Shown here in pieces: positions 32,746 through 44,118 of a stretch of DNA of 64,000 nucleotides. Position numbers and translations under genes: made by a program. Numbering within the stretch: the stretch's first letter is position 1; the number at the start of each line of letters is the position of its first letter. The DNA is taken from assembly GCA_963678705.1 (NCBI GenBank), contig OY783223.1, positions 2,728,001-2,792,000 on the forward strand, written 5' to 3'. The notes beneath the pieces are model-generated. The model did not search any database. It saw only the letters and a program-made list of their open reading frames with translations, and was not told where the DNA came from. The DNA is from Panorpa germanica. Lineage: Eukaryota > Arthropoda > Insecta > Mecoptera > Panorpidae.

Positions 32746-33507
32746 TAAATGAACACATACATAGAAAAATAAAAAGAGTTTTACTTCTTAAAACAAAAAC
32801 GAACTTACTTTCCTTCCACCCCTATCGGAAATTTCAGAAAAAGTGTTTTCTTTAATCAAATATATAATTTACTTGAAATGTTTTAATCATTCTGTCGGAT
32901 GAATCAAGGAATTTAGCGCCCTCTATTTGATTAAGATGTTTAGCGCGCGGAATTTTAGTCTCCCCTTCAAGAACGCCTCAGTGATTAGACGACACCTTGT
33001 AAACATCACCTATCTCATCATCCCGTCACGCATTGGTATATTACCAACCGCCCCACGCAACCCCCTGCTGACACTCCCTCATTCTCCATCCAGACATGAC
33101 AAGAAAGTTTGCGATGTTCCAAATAATTAATGTATACTGACAGCTATTACTTGCTACGAAAAATGAAGACCTCCCTATTACGCGAGTCTCTGAAATATGT
33201 ATTTATAAAATGCGCAATAAAATATTATCGCTAGCGGTCTTCGTTAACGCGTTTTCTTCAGTCTTTTAAACATCTTGTTAAAATTTACTTATCTTACCAA
33301 ATGGTGCTAGACCGTCAAATTGAGGCTAGAGAGATACCAAAGGCTGAACATCTGAAAAGAATGTGTTTGTTATATATATTGACTGAAGATTTGAGCAGCC
33401 CGCGCATAAAATTGAATTGAAAATGCAACTTCTGTTTAAGCTTTGATTCGTCAATATTAACCTTAGAGGATATATGTATATATGGAGAGTGAATGCTGAA
33501 CCTGAAA
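32746..33507. other. Intergenic DNA, nothing recognised
   Basis: Somewhat less AT-rich at 32960-33100. The 67-codon frame there has no recognisable domain. Confidence 0.4.
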
Positions 33508-33595
33508 GTGTGTCCAAAATGTGTGCAAGAGAGAAAGGTATATGTTCCTATTTATTCTCTATGCGTATGCGTCGAAAGTGACATTTTGGACACAC
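33508..33595. repeat. 15-bp inverted repeat with 58-bp spacer
   Basis: GTGTGTCCAAAATGT at 33508-33522 pairs perfectly with ACATTTTGGACACAC at 33581-33595. The spacer is non-coding. This could be a tiny MITE or hairpin. Confidence 0.5.
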
Positions 33596-35016
33596 ATTTA
33601 TGAATAAACGGACATAGAACTGCTGAGAAACTGATGGAAGGAAATTCAGGAGCGAGATGGAATTGGAAGATGGAAGCATCCAATAAGAAAAAATGGAATA
33701 CATCTTAAAGGAGGTCAATCCCCAAGAAAAGTAGAACACCAGATATAGTATTAAATCCGGCACTGTTGTAACCCAATTGAATACACAAAATATCATATTT
33801 GAAGTGGTTGCTCTTCTTGTAACCAACCCCTTCCATCCCTACTACTGGTTTTAACAAAGTCCACGCATTTTTCTACACTAAATCTCTCCTCAAAGTTCAT
33901 TTTCTTTACAGTTATTTACCCCATAGACCCTGGGGGGCATAACACTTCCATGGGGGTTGTAAAAGTACAAAACAATTACTAAAAGAAATTCTAAATCCGC
34001 TTTTATACATTTTTTTGTTGTGTAATACTTTGTAAGCCTCTTTGCTTCTTTCCATTTTTTTTTTTTTTTTTTTTATTTTTTATTTAAATATTTTTCCCGT
34101 TCATTTGTTGTATATTTTAATTGTCTTAGTTGAAAATTCATTTCTATTTTTAAAATTGCTGCGTTCATTGCTAGAGGATTATGGTATTTTTTGTGTTCAT
34201 TAATTTCATTATTTTTAATACTTAGAAAGCTTGAAGAAAGAAAGGGAGAGAGATAAAATCAATTGAAAAAGTTCAGAGAGAGAGATAAGGCTAATTTATT
34301 GACCATGCATGCATGTTCGGGGCTGAATGTTCGTCTTCTGCACAAAGGTAAAGATTCATGTCTCATTATTGTCGGTAAATACAAGGTGTGGCAGTGAAAC
34401 AGCACGATTTAAAATAAGGGCAATAATTAAAGATTAAAGAAATGTTTATTTATTTAAACATAGATAAAAAGTAGAATAGTGGAAATTATTAATTTACATT
34501 AAACATTGCTTATTTTCTTAAGATGGTGTCAGTCAGATGGCGTTCAAACTCTACCTAATCAGATTCTACCCAACCATGTACATCTTTAAACCTAACTTAA
34601 AACAGAAATTCTACTTTATCAATAACCTCCCATGTGGGAAGATTCAAAATCTTAAAAGTGTGAGAGATAAAGAATCTGAAACTTTGTTTTATTAATGTTT
34701 CTGTAATTCCCACCGCTTTACATAATTTAAAAAAAAAATCTCATTACATACTTTTTGGTAACTCCCTTTACCCATACCATTCTATACCACCCCCTATCAC
34801 CCCCCCCCTTACCCCCCTTACCAGACTTCATAAAGTTCTATTATTTATTCTTTTTCTGTATTTTATATTTAAATCATTTTAAAATTATACAAAATGTATT
34901 GAACTTGCACAGAATTCGTAAATAGGCTTAAATGTGTCAATATTGGTTTTGTGGTTTGTAAATACATTTGTGAAGAGATTTTAGAGCAGGGCCGTCCAAG
35001 GAAAGACATCTAGATG
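33596..35016. other. Intergenic DNA, low complexity in part
   Basis: Contains a poly-T run (about 34055-34075) and a C-rich tract (about 34790-34820). No gene was recognised. Confidence 0.45.
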
Positions 35017-35018
35017 TA

Positions 35019-35988
35019 GCACATGGGCTGAAAAGTCCCGGACCTAACACATAGATGGCGCTAGTTTTATTGCAGTCACCTTTTTTTCAGTTAATACTAA
35101 CCTCAAAAGACAGCTGTTCAAATTTCATGATATTCTATTCAGTAGTTTGTGAGTTATTGTGCTAAGAGTGACGCTACTTTTCTTATTTTCAAAACAATGG
35201 ATCAAAAACAATTTCGTGTTTTAATTTTACACTGCTTCTTGATGGGAAAAAATACCGTTCAAGCGAAGCAATGGCTTGAAAAGTGTTATGGGGACTCCGC
35301 TCCATCAGAAACAACAATAAAACGTTGGTTTGCTGACTTCAAACGTGGTCGTAAAGAAACCGATGATGCAGAACGCAGTTGACGTCCAAATGAGGCGGTA
35401 ACACCAGAAAACATAAAAAAAATCCACAAAATCGTTTTGAATGATCCAAAAGTGAAGTTGCGTGAGTTAGCTGACATCGTAAAGATATCAAAGGAACGTG
35501 TTGGCTTTATATTGCATGAGCATTTGACTATGGGAAAGCTCTGTTCAAAGTGGGTGCCGCGTTTGCTTACTGTTGACCAAAAACGAGAACGTGTTGATGA
35601 TTCTGAGCAGTGTTTGGCTATGTTTAAACGTAACAAACCGGAATTTTTGCGTCGACATGTGACAATGGATGAAACATGGATCCATCACTTCACTCCGGAA
35701 TCAAAACGATCGTCATCTGAGTGGACAGCAACTGGTGAACCTCGTCCCGTTGAACCGGTGAATGCTCGCCGGTAAGAAATTTCGCACGAATGAAGAGGTT
35801 ATCGCTGAAACTGAGGCCTATTTTGAGGCAAAAGATAAATCGTTCTACAAAAGTGGTATTGAAATGTTAGAACGGCGCTGGAATGATTGCGTTGCTCTTG
35901 ATGGAGATTACGTTGATGAATAAAGCTAATTTTGAACCAAAAAAACTGCGTTTTCTTTGTTAGGCCCGGGACTTTTCAGCCCATGTGT
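35019..35988 (+). mobile_element. Mariner transposon, internally deleted
   Basis: Terminal inverted repeats of about 30 bp (ACATGGGCTGAAAAGTCCCG with GACCTAACA or GGCCTAACA following) bound 970 bp. TA dinucleotides flank it at 35017-35018 and 35989-35990, the mariner target duplication. It is shorter than the usual roughly 1.3 kb because the middle of the transposase gene is missing. Confidence 0.95.
35197..35923 (+). pseudogene. Mariner transposase pseudogene
   Basis: Starts MDQKQFRVLILHCFLMGKNT with the mariner helix-turn-helix region, continues through SETTIKRWFADFKRG and has an in-frame TGA right after DDAERS (35380-35382). It resumes with RPNEAVTPENIKKIHK, KISKERVGFILHEHLT and VTMDETWIHHF, which holds the first catalytic Asp. 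A deletion near 35757-35763 then joins EPRP to the C-terminal GKKFRTNEEVIAETEAYF in a different frame. The HQDN and the last D box of the catalytic triad are gone, so it cannot be active. The sequence suggests the irritans-like side of mariner, from memory. Confidence 0.95.
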
Positions 35989-35990
35989 TA

Positions 35991-37251
35991 ATGCATTTTT
36001 TCAAATGATCAACCATTCGAGATATAGCGTAAAGAGAGGAGAGAGGATTCATCAGTAGAGAGACAATGCAGGTTCACACCGCACTTACAGATAGAAATGT
36101 GAAAGTTTGTACAATGAAAGAGTTTAACGAGTAGATAATTTTTAGATGTGGAGCTACTTAAACTTCCCCCTCTTTCCAGTATTATGCTGGATTCAAAATG
36201 AACCGCTTAACATATTTAAATTATTTTACGGTAAATGAAAGCTGATTAAATTACGCATAATTTATCAAGAACAACATTTTTTCACAAAACGAATTGTTTA
36301 TAAGTTATGAGGAGTTTTATATAAAAAAGAAAGTAGTTTGCATAGTTCTTTACCTGAATAGTTTTATAATTGTAATAGTCGGAATGTATTTATTTGAACT
36401 AATGGTAATATTCTAAATCTCCAACTTGCATATCTTCCAACAAGCTAAGAGTAAGTTTCCCTTAGGGGTTGCAGTTCACATTACGTAACGTTCATTCTCG
36501 CTATCTCCCTAATAACATCTTCAACTTACATAACAATTGATATATACGCTACCATTCGACTATACACACTCGTTCTCTGCAACTACTACTCTCTCTCTTC
36601 ATTGTTTTGTTACTGGCAACCATTGTGGTATCAGCACAGGGGCTGATGGTAGGACAACTGCATTCTGGGAGACAATAGCAGCCGCTTGTCGCTACAAGGG
36701 ATGCTCAAGGAGTTTCCCAGAGTTCAACTGTTCGTAGAAAACAACGTTCAAAACTATACCACAGTTTTCTAACTGTATAATATTACACTTCATGGTCATG
36801 TCTCTATGTAGTTTGAATTCAGTAGCGGTGGTACGATATGGGATGGAATACACTTCGAAAATGTTCCGAAATTTTCGTGTTTTCTTAGTAGTTTCTAACA
36901 AACAATTTGTCTGAATGACTCGATGTCTATTTTTGTATATACACCTATAAAGCTTCTTTAAGATAAATCTACTTTCTCCTCAGATATGTCTAAATTACTT
37001 CTTTTACATCGAGATTTCCTATCGAATATGATAAGAGTTTCTATAGACGTTTTGTTTGCTCTACCTTACTCACCCAGGTCACCCAAGTGGCTTTAATTAT
37101 TTTATAATAAATGACAGAACCGCTTTTCTAGCGCCCCAAGTTTGTTAGGTGTTCTAGAATGCCGAGATGGCTTATTTTTTAAACAGTGAGCAAACTTTAA
37201 ATTTCAGTATTTCGCCCTACATGCTGTAATAAGATGAATAAACTGGTACAC
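35991..37251. other. Intergenic DNA, nothing recognised
   Basis: No repeats shared within the window and no domain-bearing frame. Confidence 0.45.
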
Positions 37252-37872
37252 AATGGGCTTGTGTCCTCATTTTTTATTGGTCGATTTTTCAATTGTTGAT
37301 TGATGTTAATAAATGTGTATTGACGTGTCTATTTTATTAAATATCTAAATATTGACGGAGATATAGCAATTAAAAGTTTGAATTGTAGTTTTAGCGCTAG
37401 AAATAGTCGGCCATTTGTATGACCTGAAATGCATTTTAACGTCAGTTATTTGTTGAGTAGGTCAGTGCTGTGGTAATGTTTTGTAGGTGTTAGTAGTCAA
37501 ATAATGCAGTCAAGTCAAAGAATAATAAGTTTTTATTTTATTTAACCCTGCTAAGGCAGACATAATATTGGAATTCGATTGTTCCTTGAAAGAGCTGTGA
37601 ATAATATTTGATATTTTGATATATAAATACATACAGCAGAGATTTATGAGCTGTAAGGTTGTCAGCGGCTGTGATGTCACATGCATTTGGAATGTGTACA
37701 ACATTGAATCCCTTTAATAATTAAATAGACAAAATGACTTTTTTAATTGTTAATATCTCTTAACATATAAGGAGTTATTAAAAAATAATTGAACATTTGA
37801 GGTTCTAGTAACCCACTTTATCAATATATAGTACACTTTTATAGAAATTAAGACATAGGACACAAGCCCATT
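37252..37872 (-). mobile_element. Family A element, complete inverted copy
   Basis: AATGGGCTTGTGTCC at 37252 and GGACACAAGCCCATT ending at 37872. Minus orientation, about 621 bp. The flanks GGTACAC and GGCTTA show no duplication. Confidence 0.92.
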
Positions 37873-38009
37873 GGCTTATTTAACATAATACAGTTTATCT
37901 ATTACATCATTTTTTAAGCTAATGTAAGGTTACTTAACAAAAATTATATATCGAGACCTAGGTGTAAAATGTGTCGCTTGTAGCAAGCTTACAAATGTGA
38001 AACTTAGTC

Positions 38010-38222
38010 TGCTAGGAACTAGAGTTCGGCGGCGACTTATAATTAAAACAAGTTGTGGGGTATAAACTGCCGATATAACTAAAAAGCACTGACTTACATA
38101 TTTTTCTATAATGTATATAGAAATAAATAAGATAAAATTCATTATCGTATTATAGATTTAAACCGCTCTTATAACCTCTTTTAAGTATAAGTCACCGCCA
38201 AACTATCGTGATTTAGACTATA
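38010..38222 (-). mobile_element. MITE family G, copy in minus orientation
   Basis: AGAGTTCGGCGGCGACTTAT on the left and TATAAGTCACCGCCAAACTA on the right form an inverted repeat. The interior (ACAAGTTGTGGGGTATAAAC, AATAAGATAAAATT) is the reverse complement of 39695-39911. Confidence 0.75.
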
Positions 38223-38308
38223 CATGAGAAGTAAAAAATAAACCTTGAAAATAGTTTGCTGCAAGTGTGAATTATTCATTGCAAAACAATTCATGAAAGA
38301 ATATACTC

Positions 38309-38431
38309 TTACCGTCTTACAAATAAACTTGTTATAAAATTTATAACAGGTATAAAGCCCGTCCGGACTGGCTTATTATTAGTTTATACCTGGTATAAAT
38401 TTTATAACAAGTTTATTTATAAGGCGGTTAA
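38309..38431. mobile_element. About 120-bp hairpin MITE
   Basis: AAATAAACTTGTTATAAAATTTATAACAGGTATAAA (begins near 38321) is mirrored by an almost exact complement that ends near 38420. Weaker pairing continues outward (CCGTCTTA and TAAGGCGG). The central loop is CCCGTCCGGACTGGCTT. It would fold into one long stem. Confidence 0.75.
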
Positions 38432-38434
38432 GGT

Positions 38435-39149
38435 TCTTTGCATTATTTTAACGGTTGTGTAATAGAGTTAATTTAAACTTCGGTTAGCCATTAGGTATAA
38501 AATATTACCTTAAATGATACTTGAATTAAAGTTTTGTGTTTAGCGGAATGTAATTAATGACATATCAAATTTCTATTTCTTTATCCCGTCTGTTGAGCCA
38601 CAGAAAATTAATGCGACGCTGAAAATTATAAGATTTGATTAACACACTCCAAAGTTATTCGTCGTAGAGAGTGTTTGGGGGCGGGGGAGGAGTAGTAGAG
38701 GGTGAAATATAAATGAGTCTGTATTACTTTGTGTTTGAATGATGCGGTTGTACATGATTTCCCCCTCTCCGTGTGGTTTTATTGCGCATGCCTCCATTTG
38801 CGAAGTAACAGTGTAATTTTATCAGTTTCTCGACATCTTCAGAATCATTCCTGATTCGTAGGGGTAACGGTAACGGTAACGGTATCGGTACTCGTTGGTT
38901 CACCTTCAGTGTCCAAACGGTTTGGTAACGGAACGGTTCATATCGCATACCATCCGTTCGTCTGTCGGTACGCCGTTGTTGGTATTAACGGATCGTGTTA
39001 ACGAAATGATAAACGCGCGTTATGTGATTAACAACGTGCTGTGTCGATTCAAAACAATTTTCAACTTTTCTATTTATTAGTTAAATAAATGTGTTTTTCT
39101 CATAGTTTCCACCAGGTATTTATTTACTTATATATAGTCGTAGAATCGT
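38435..39149. other. Intergenic DNA with a short GGTAAC tandem tract
   Basis: GGTAAC units repeat about four times at 38862-38885, followed by variants. Nothing else was recognised. Confidence 0.5.
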
Positions 39150-39174
39150 AATATATATATATATATATATATAT
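39150..39174. repeat. TA microsatellite
   Basis: Uninterrupted AT dinucleotides. Confidence 0.95.
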
Positions 39175-39509
39175 TATTTACTTATTTACCTTGACTTTCT
39201 TTCGTCATAGCCACCATCAAACATTTTTTATACATCTATTATAATTTATAATTCAATTTTACAAATTTCTAAATATTTCAATAATTCACTAATTAATTTT
39301 GAATCACCTAACAAAAATTTAGTATTACCAGGAAAAGTTTTAATCACATCTAATATTTCGCTATTGAATTTTGATCTTTCTAAACTATAATTTATGCATT
39401 CAAATATAATATGATCCAAAGTTCCTTCTTCACCACATTGACATCTATCGTCAGATTTAATATTAATTTTGTACAGGTGAGCTGGAGTTTTGCAATGATT
39501 ACTTTTGAT

Positions 39510-39513
<4 letters not shown>

Positions 39514-39590
<77 letters not shown>
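39514..39590. repeat. TA microsatellite, about 38 units
   Basis: Uninterrupted TA dinucleotides; the tract explains an (IY)n open frame over it. Confidence 0.95.
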
Positions 39591-39592
<2 letters not shown>

Positions 39593-39694
39593 AAAATTAC
39601 TTTGTAGAAAAACGCTTATATTAATTAAGTAAAGTATTTATTTTACTAGAGATATTTTAACCGAGATTCTGTCCTCTGTAGTAAATATATTTAT

Positions 39695-39911
39695 ATAGTC
39701 CAAATCACGAGAGTTCGGCGGCAACTTATACTTAATAGAGGTTATAAGAGTGGTATAAATCTATAAGACGATAATTAATTTTATCTTATTCGTTTCTATA
39801 TGCATAACACAAAAATAAGTGAGTCAGTGCTTTTTAGTTATATCGGCAGTTTATACCCCACAACTTGTTTTAAGTATGAGTCGCTGCCGAACTCTCGTAA
39901 TTTGAACTATA
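39695..39911 (+). mobile_element. MITE family G, complete copy
   Basis: The ends TATAGTCCAAATCACGAGAG with TTCGGCGGC, and GCTGCCGAACTCTCGTAATT with TGAACTATA, form about 35-bp imperfect terminal inverted repeats around a roughly 150-bp non-coding interior. Confidence 0.8.
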
Positions 39912-40577
39912 GTTATTTTTTATCTGTGCTAAAATTTTGAAAATTTGAACATTGAGCATACTACTGACTGGGAGACAACATACTGGGTGAATTTAAGTAT
40001 AGCTACTGTAATACATTAAAAAAATTATAATATATGTAAATCTATAAATAAAAGAATTTGGTAAATTAAATTTATTAGGAATTGTAAATTTTTAATCAAA
40101 CTTATGTGTTGCTTCTGAAATCAAAGATTTTTATTTTAGTAATTTACATACACATTATAATAATTACACTGTTTAACTTAAATCATACTATCCTACCTGA
40201 AAACAAAGTAACGATATTTAAAGTTTATTATTTAATATTTAAATTGTAAATTACTTTTTATCTAATTTTTTAATAACCTAACATTATGCACAGTGAGTTC
40301 TGTCGATTGATATCTCTGGACAGTGTTACCAACTAAAGAAATATAATTTCTTTACATTTATATAATTAATTAATATTGGCGTCTCTCTCCAAATAATTCC
40401 CTATAAAAGATTTTTAAGTAATAATTGCAAACTTGTAAATAACTGCGTTGTACTTGAAAACAAATATTCAAAACGAAATTGGTTCATAGGAATGAATTGT
40501 TTCCCATGAAATTTAATGTTCTTCAACATTTCCCTAAAATATTAAAGATAGAAATCCCCATTATTAATTGCTATCAG
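39912..40577. other. Intergenic DNA, nothing recognised
   Basis: AT-rich; nothing supported. Confidence 0.45.
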
Positions 40578-40578
40578 T

Positions 40579-41179
40579 TGGCTTCTGTCCTATGTCTTAA
40601 TTTCTATAAAAGTGTACTATATTTTGATAAAGTGGGTTACTAGAACCTCGAATGTCCAATTATTTTTTAATAACTCCTTACATGTTAAGATATTTTAACA
40701 ATTAAAAAAGTCATTTTGTCTCTTTAATTATTAAAGGGATTCAACGTTGTATACATTCCAAATGCATGTGGCATCACAATCCCTGTGTAAGGTTACCAAC
40801 CTTACAACTCATAAATCTCTGCTATATGTATTTATATATCAAAATATCAAATATTATTTATAGCTATTTCAAGGAACAATAAAATATCAATATTATGTCT
40901 GCCTTAACAGGGTTAAATAAAATACAAACTTGTTATTCTTTGACTTGACTTGACTCGACTACCAACAGCTACAGAACATTACCACAGCACTGACCTACTC
41001 AACAAATAACTGACGTTAAAATGCATTTCACGTCATACAAATATGTCCGACCATTTCTATATGCGTAAAACTACAATTCAAACTTTTAATTGCTATATCT
41101 CCGTCAACATTTAGATATTTAATAAAATAGATACGCCAATATCAAATCGACCACTAAAAAATGAGGACACAAGCCCATT
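40579..41179 (+). mobile_element. Family A element, near-complete copy
   Basis: The left end is mutated (TTGGCTTCTGTCCTATGTC); the right end GGACACAAGCCCATT is intact and ends at 41179. It has lost about 30 bp before the B end. Confidence 0.87.
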
Positions 41180-41937
41180 CCAGAAACTCTTCTGTATTTG
41201 GAGCCCTCAAACTTTCAAACAGGGCTATCGTAAATTATCTCTAAAATATAGCATTAGGTTTGATTTTCAGTTTTTATTTTCTTGTTACAACTTTATTACG
41301 AATATTTTCTACTTGTACGTGATTTTATCATTAAATTTTCTAATGAAACCAACGACTGTCTCCCCCTTAATTGTCTAAAGTTTTGGATGAGGGTCTATTC
41401 AACAATGTTTGAAGTTGTTTTATACGTAAAGGCTCCACTAGGAACAGGGGAGGGGGGCGAAATTGTATCACTGTAGTATACTTCTGCGTACTATATTATA
41501 ACATATTTAGAATTATGTATTTTGTATATGATGCTTGTTTATTTTACATTTATTTCTCTTTCTTTTTTTTCTAAAATTCCGACAGAATTATTCTTGATGT
41601 AATTTTATATTAGCACAAAACTTGAAAACCCCTTCAAAGTATTCAAATAAATAAAAATGGCTTGCCGCTAGAATTTATTTAAACGAATATGAATGTACCA
41701 TATATAGTTAAGTTTATTAATTAATGTATGCAGAGTATTTATTAGTTGATTTTGTTGACAATAGACCAGTAGCTTATATACTCTAAGCGTCAGAGCCGTG
41801 AAGAAATTAAGTACGTTAGTCTACAGAGAGGAGAACTGATGTAAAGAGAGAAGTAGTTATTGTAATTATAGTTTCTTACTTACTGAGTGCTAGACTAAAT
41901 CTAAAGTATTCTTTACCTGTCTTACATCTTCTTCTTA
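41180..41937. other. Intergenic DNA, nothing recognised
   Basis: No supported feature. Confidence 0.45.
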
Positions 41938-42273
41938 TCTTCTTAATATATATAAATTACGTGTCACATGTTTGTCCGAGTTTGTCCGCGATGGACTCCT
42001 AAACTACTTAACCGATTTTAATCAAATTTGTACACCGTGTGCAGTTTGATCCAACTTGAAAGATAGGATAGCTTACATCTCAATTTATTTATCTTATTGC
42101 AAATTATTTGTCTATTAATTATCTGTATATGACATATGACATCTGGCGACGATGATGGCGACATCTGTTGAGTTGATCTGTTGACTAGATTGAGTAAATA
42201 TTCAATAGATGGCACTATGTAATGTAATATGACAAAAACGTTAGTCACAGCAACGCGTGGCCGGGACAGCTAG
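41938..42273 (+). mobile_element. Non-autonomous Helitron-like element
   Basis: Begins TCTTCTTAATATATATAAATTACG and carries TGTTTGTCCGAGTTTGTCCG, then ACTACTTAACCGATTTTAATC. This opening (target TC, TATATA, TTTGTCC, CCGATTTTAATCAAA) is typical of short insect Helitrons. It ends AACGCGTGGCCGGGACAG|CTAG and is followed by T, with A before the TC, matching A|TC...CTAG|T insertion. No target duplication is expected. The classification rests on remembered end motifs. Confidence 0.65.
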
Positions 42274-42405
42274 TATGTATATAAACCTCTTGTATTTATG
42301 TCACAGTTGCGGGGGTATCTGATGTCTGTAAGGCCAATAAAGTAATGCTAGTTTAAAAATAGCAGGGTTGTACTCAGATAAATGTACACAGGGTGTTCAT
42401 TTGTT

Positions 42406-42409
<4 letters not shown>
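42274..42409. other. Intergenic DNA
   Basis: Short unannotated spacer. Confidence 0.4.

Positions 42410-42463
<54 letters not shown>
42410..42463. repeat. TA microsatellite, about 27 units
   Basis: Uninterrupted TA dinucleotides. Confidence 0.95.
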
Positions 42464-42466
<3 letters not shown>

Positions 42467-43359
42467 GAGTCGTAAAAATAAATCGAGCACACAAAGTAAT
42501 CATATCTATAACACCCGAGCTAGAAAAGTCATAAAAGAATGTGATTAATAAGTGTATATTGTGAACGGAAACCAAGTCAAAGGTTAAAGCAATTAAAATG
42601 TGTGAAACTTTAAACCACTGATTGAATACGTGAAGGAATGTGCTTACCGAAATTAACTAAACGCATTCTCAAAAGTAATAAAAATAAACCTATTGAATCT
42701 AGCTGAAAACTAATGTAGGACTGAGTATATAATAACTAGAATTCAAGATGGTTTGTTCTGTATTTGTAAAGTAAATACCAACGTTTATATTGTAACCTTA
42801 TTGTATTATTATCATCGTTATTATTTTATTAAATAAATGTATTAAACAAATTATGTGATTCTTTATCATCCTGACAAGAAACTAAGATATTGCATAGTTG
42901 AATATTCACTGAATTGACATTTGCCCTAAATTAAATAAGAATACCTTGATTCCACATTAGATTAGCGGATTGGGTATTGTATTCCACATCAGAAGTGGGA
43001 TAGTACTCTCGTTTTCCACATATATATAGAATCAAAATAAACTTTATTTTATCAAATAATCGTTACACTTTTCAAATCCATTCTATTTAAGATTAATTAC
43101 TAATCCCGATTTCATATAAATGTTTATCCTAAGCAATTATGATTAACTAAATAGATGATAATAAGCTTTTGTGTTTCTAGCTTCCTTTTATTAGTAATAT
43201 ATATTATTTATTATTAAATCCTTAATATTTTAAGGTATAGTACTACCAAGACGTATTACCTACTTAACGATAAATCCTTAAATAATCATAGCAAGATTTA
43301 TCATGGTTATATCTCGTAAACTATACGTGATGATTTAAATTTTGTTGGATAGAGGGTTC
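42464..43359. other. Intergenic DNA, nothing recognised
   Basis: No supported feature. Confidence 0.45.
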
Positions 43360-43711
43360 ATGTCTGTAATAGAGTGATAGAGGTAAAAGGTAGGAGAAGT
43401 GAAGATGAAGACATAATGGTGGAAGGATAGTGAAAAGATAATAGAGGGTTTGTCGAGAGGAGACAAGGAAGGTGAGAAACGGACGTACAGGCAAGAGGGA
43501 AGGAGAAGCAGGAAACGGAGAGAATGAAGGAGGAGTAGGGAACATGAAAAGAGAGGGTCAAGAGAAGAAGAAGCATACAGTACTTTTGGAAGTAGTAAAA
43601 GTCTAGAATAGTTTAAGTTTGAATGTATATAGGAATGAAATATATTAAGAAATATAATAATGTAGATTGTAAAACCGAAAGGCACACAATTAATATAGTA
43701 AATAATACAAA
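43360..43711 (+). mobile_element. LINE subfamily 1, 3' UTR fragment
   Basis: AGAGTGATAGAGGTAAAAGG, GAGGGTTTGTCGAGAGG and the end signature GTAGATTGTAAAACCGAAAGG with an AT-rich tail. The tail is the target of the hAT MITE that follows. Confidence 0.85.
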
Positions 43712-43719
43712 AGCAGAAC

Positions 43720-44110
43720 CAGAGGCAGCCTTAGCGGGTGGCAAGCAGGGTAACCGCCTAGGCCCTCACTCTAGTAGAGGCCTCGCCTTCTCGCGCAACA
43801 ACCCAAGTAGAAAAATTCATTACTATATATCTTATTAGCGTATATCTTTAAAGACATTCATGTACCTTACTTTATCGTCATTAATATTTGTCGTCTTTGT
43901 GCTTGTTAACTTTTATAAATCTTCTAATATAAAATTTTATTTCTCGTTAATTATCATCAAACAATTATTACAATTTTTATTATTATTATATACAAATAAA
44001 ATTACAATTTACAAATTATACAGAGAACAAGTTCCTCGCAAAGATCTGCCGCTCCGGGGTTTCACAAAGATCTGCTTAACGGGGCCTCGCAATCGCTAAG
44101 GCCGCCCCTG
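43720..44110. mobile_element. hAT-type MITE with 8-bp target duplication
   Basis: The left end CAGAGGCAGCCTTAGCG and the complement of the right end CAGGGGCGGCCTTAGCG agree at 15 of 17 positions. The 391-bp element is flanked by perfect 8-bp direct repeats, AGCAGAAC, at 43712-43719 and 44111-44118. An 8-bp duplication with CAG-type ends is the hAT signature. There is no transposase; the interior is AT-rich with GC-rich ends. Confidence 0.92.
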
Positions 44111-44118
44111 AGCAGAAC

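Noticed and set aside
38862..38890. GGTAAC tandem considered as telomeric repeat
   Set aside because: Too short, and it differs from the insect TTAGG motif.
43321..43685. Three overlapping minus-strand frames rich in Ser, Leu and Phe
   Set aside because: They are complements of the LINE UTR at 43360-43711 with no domain signal.
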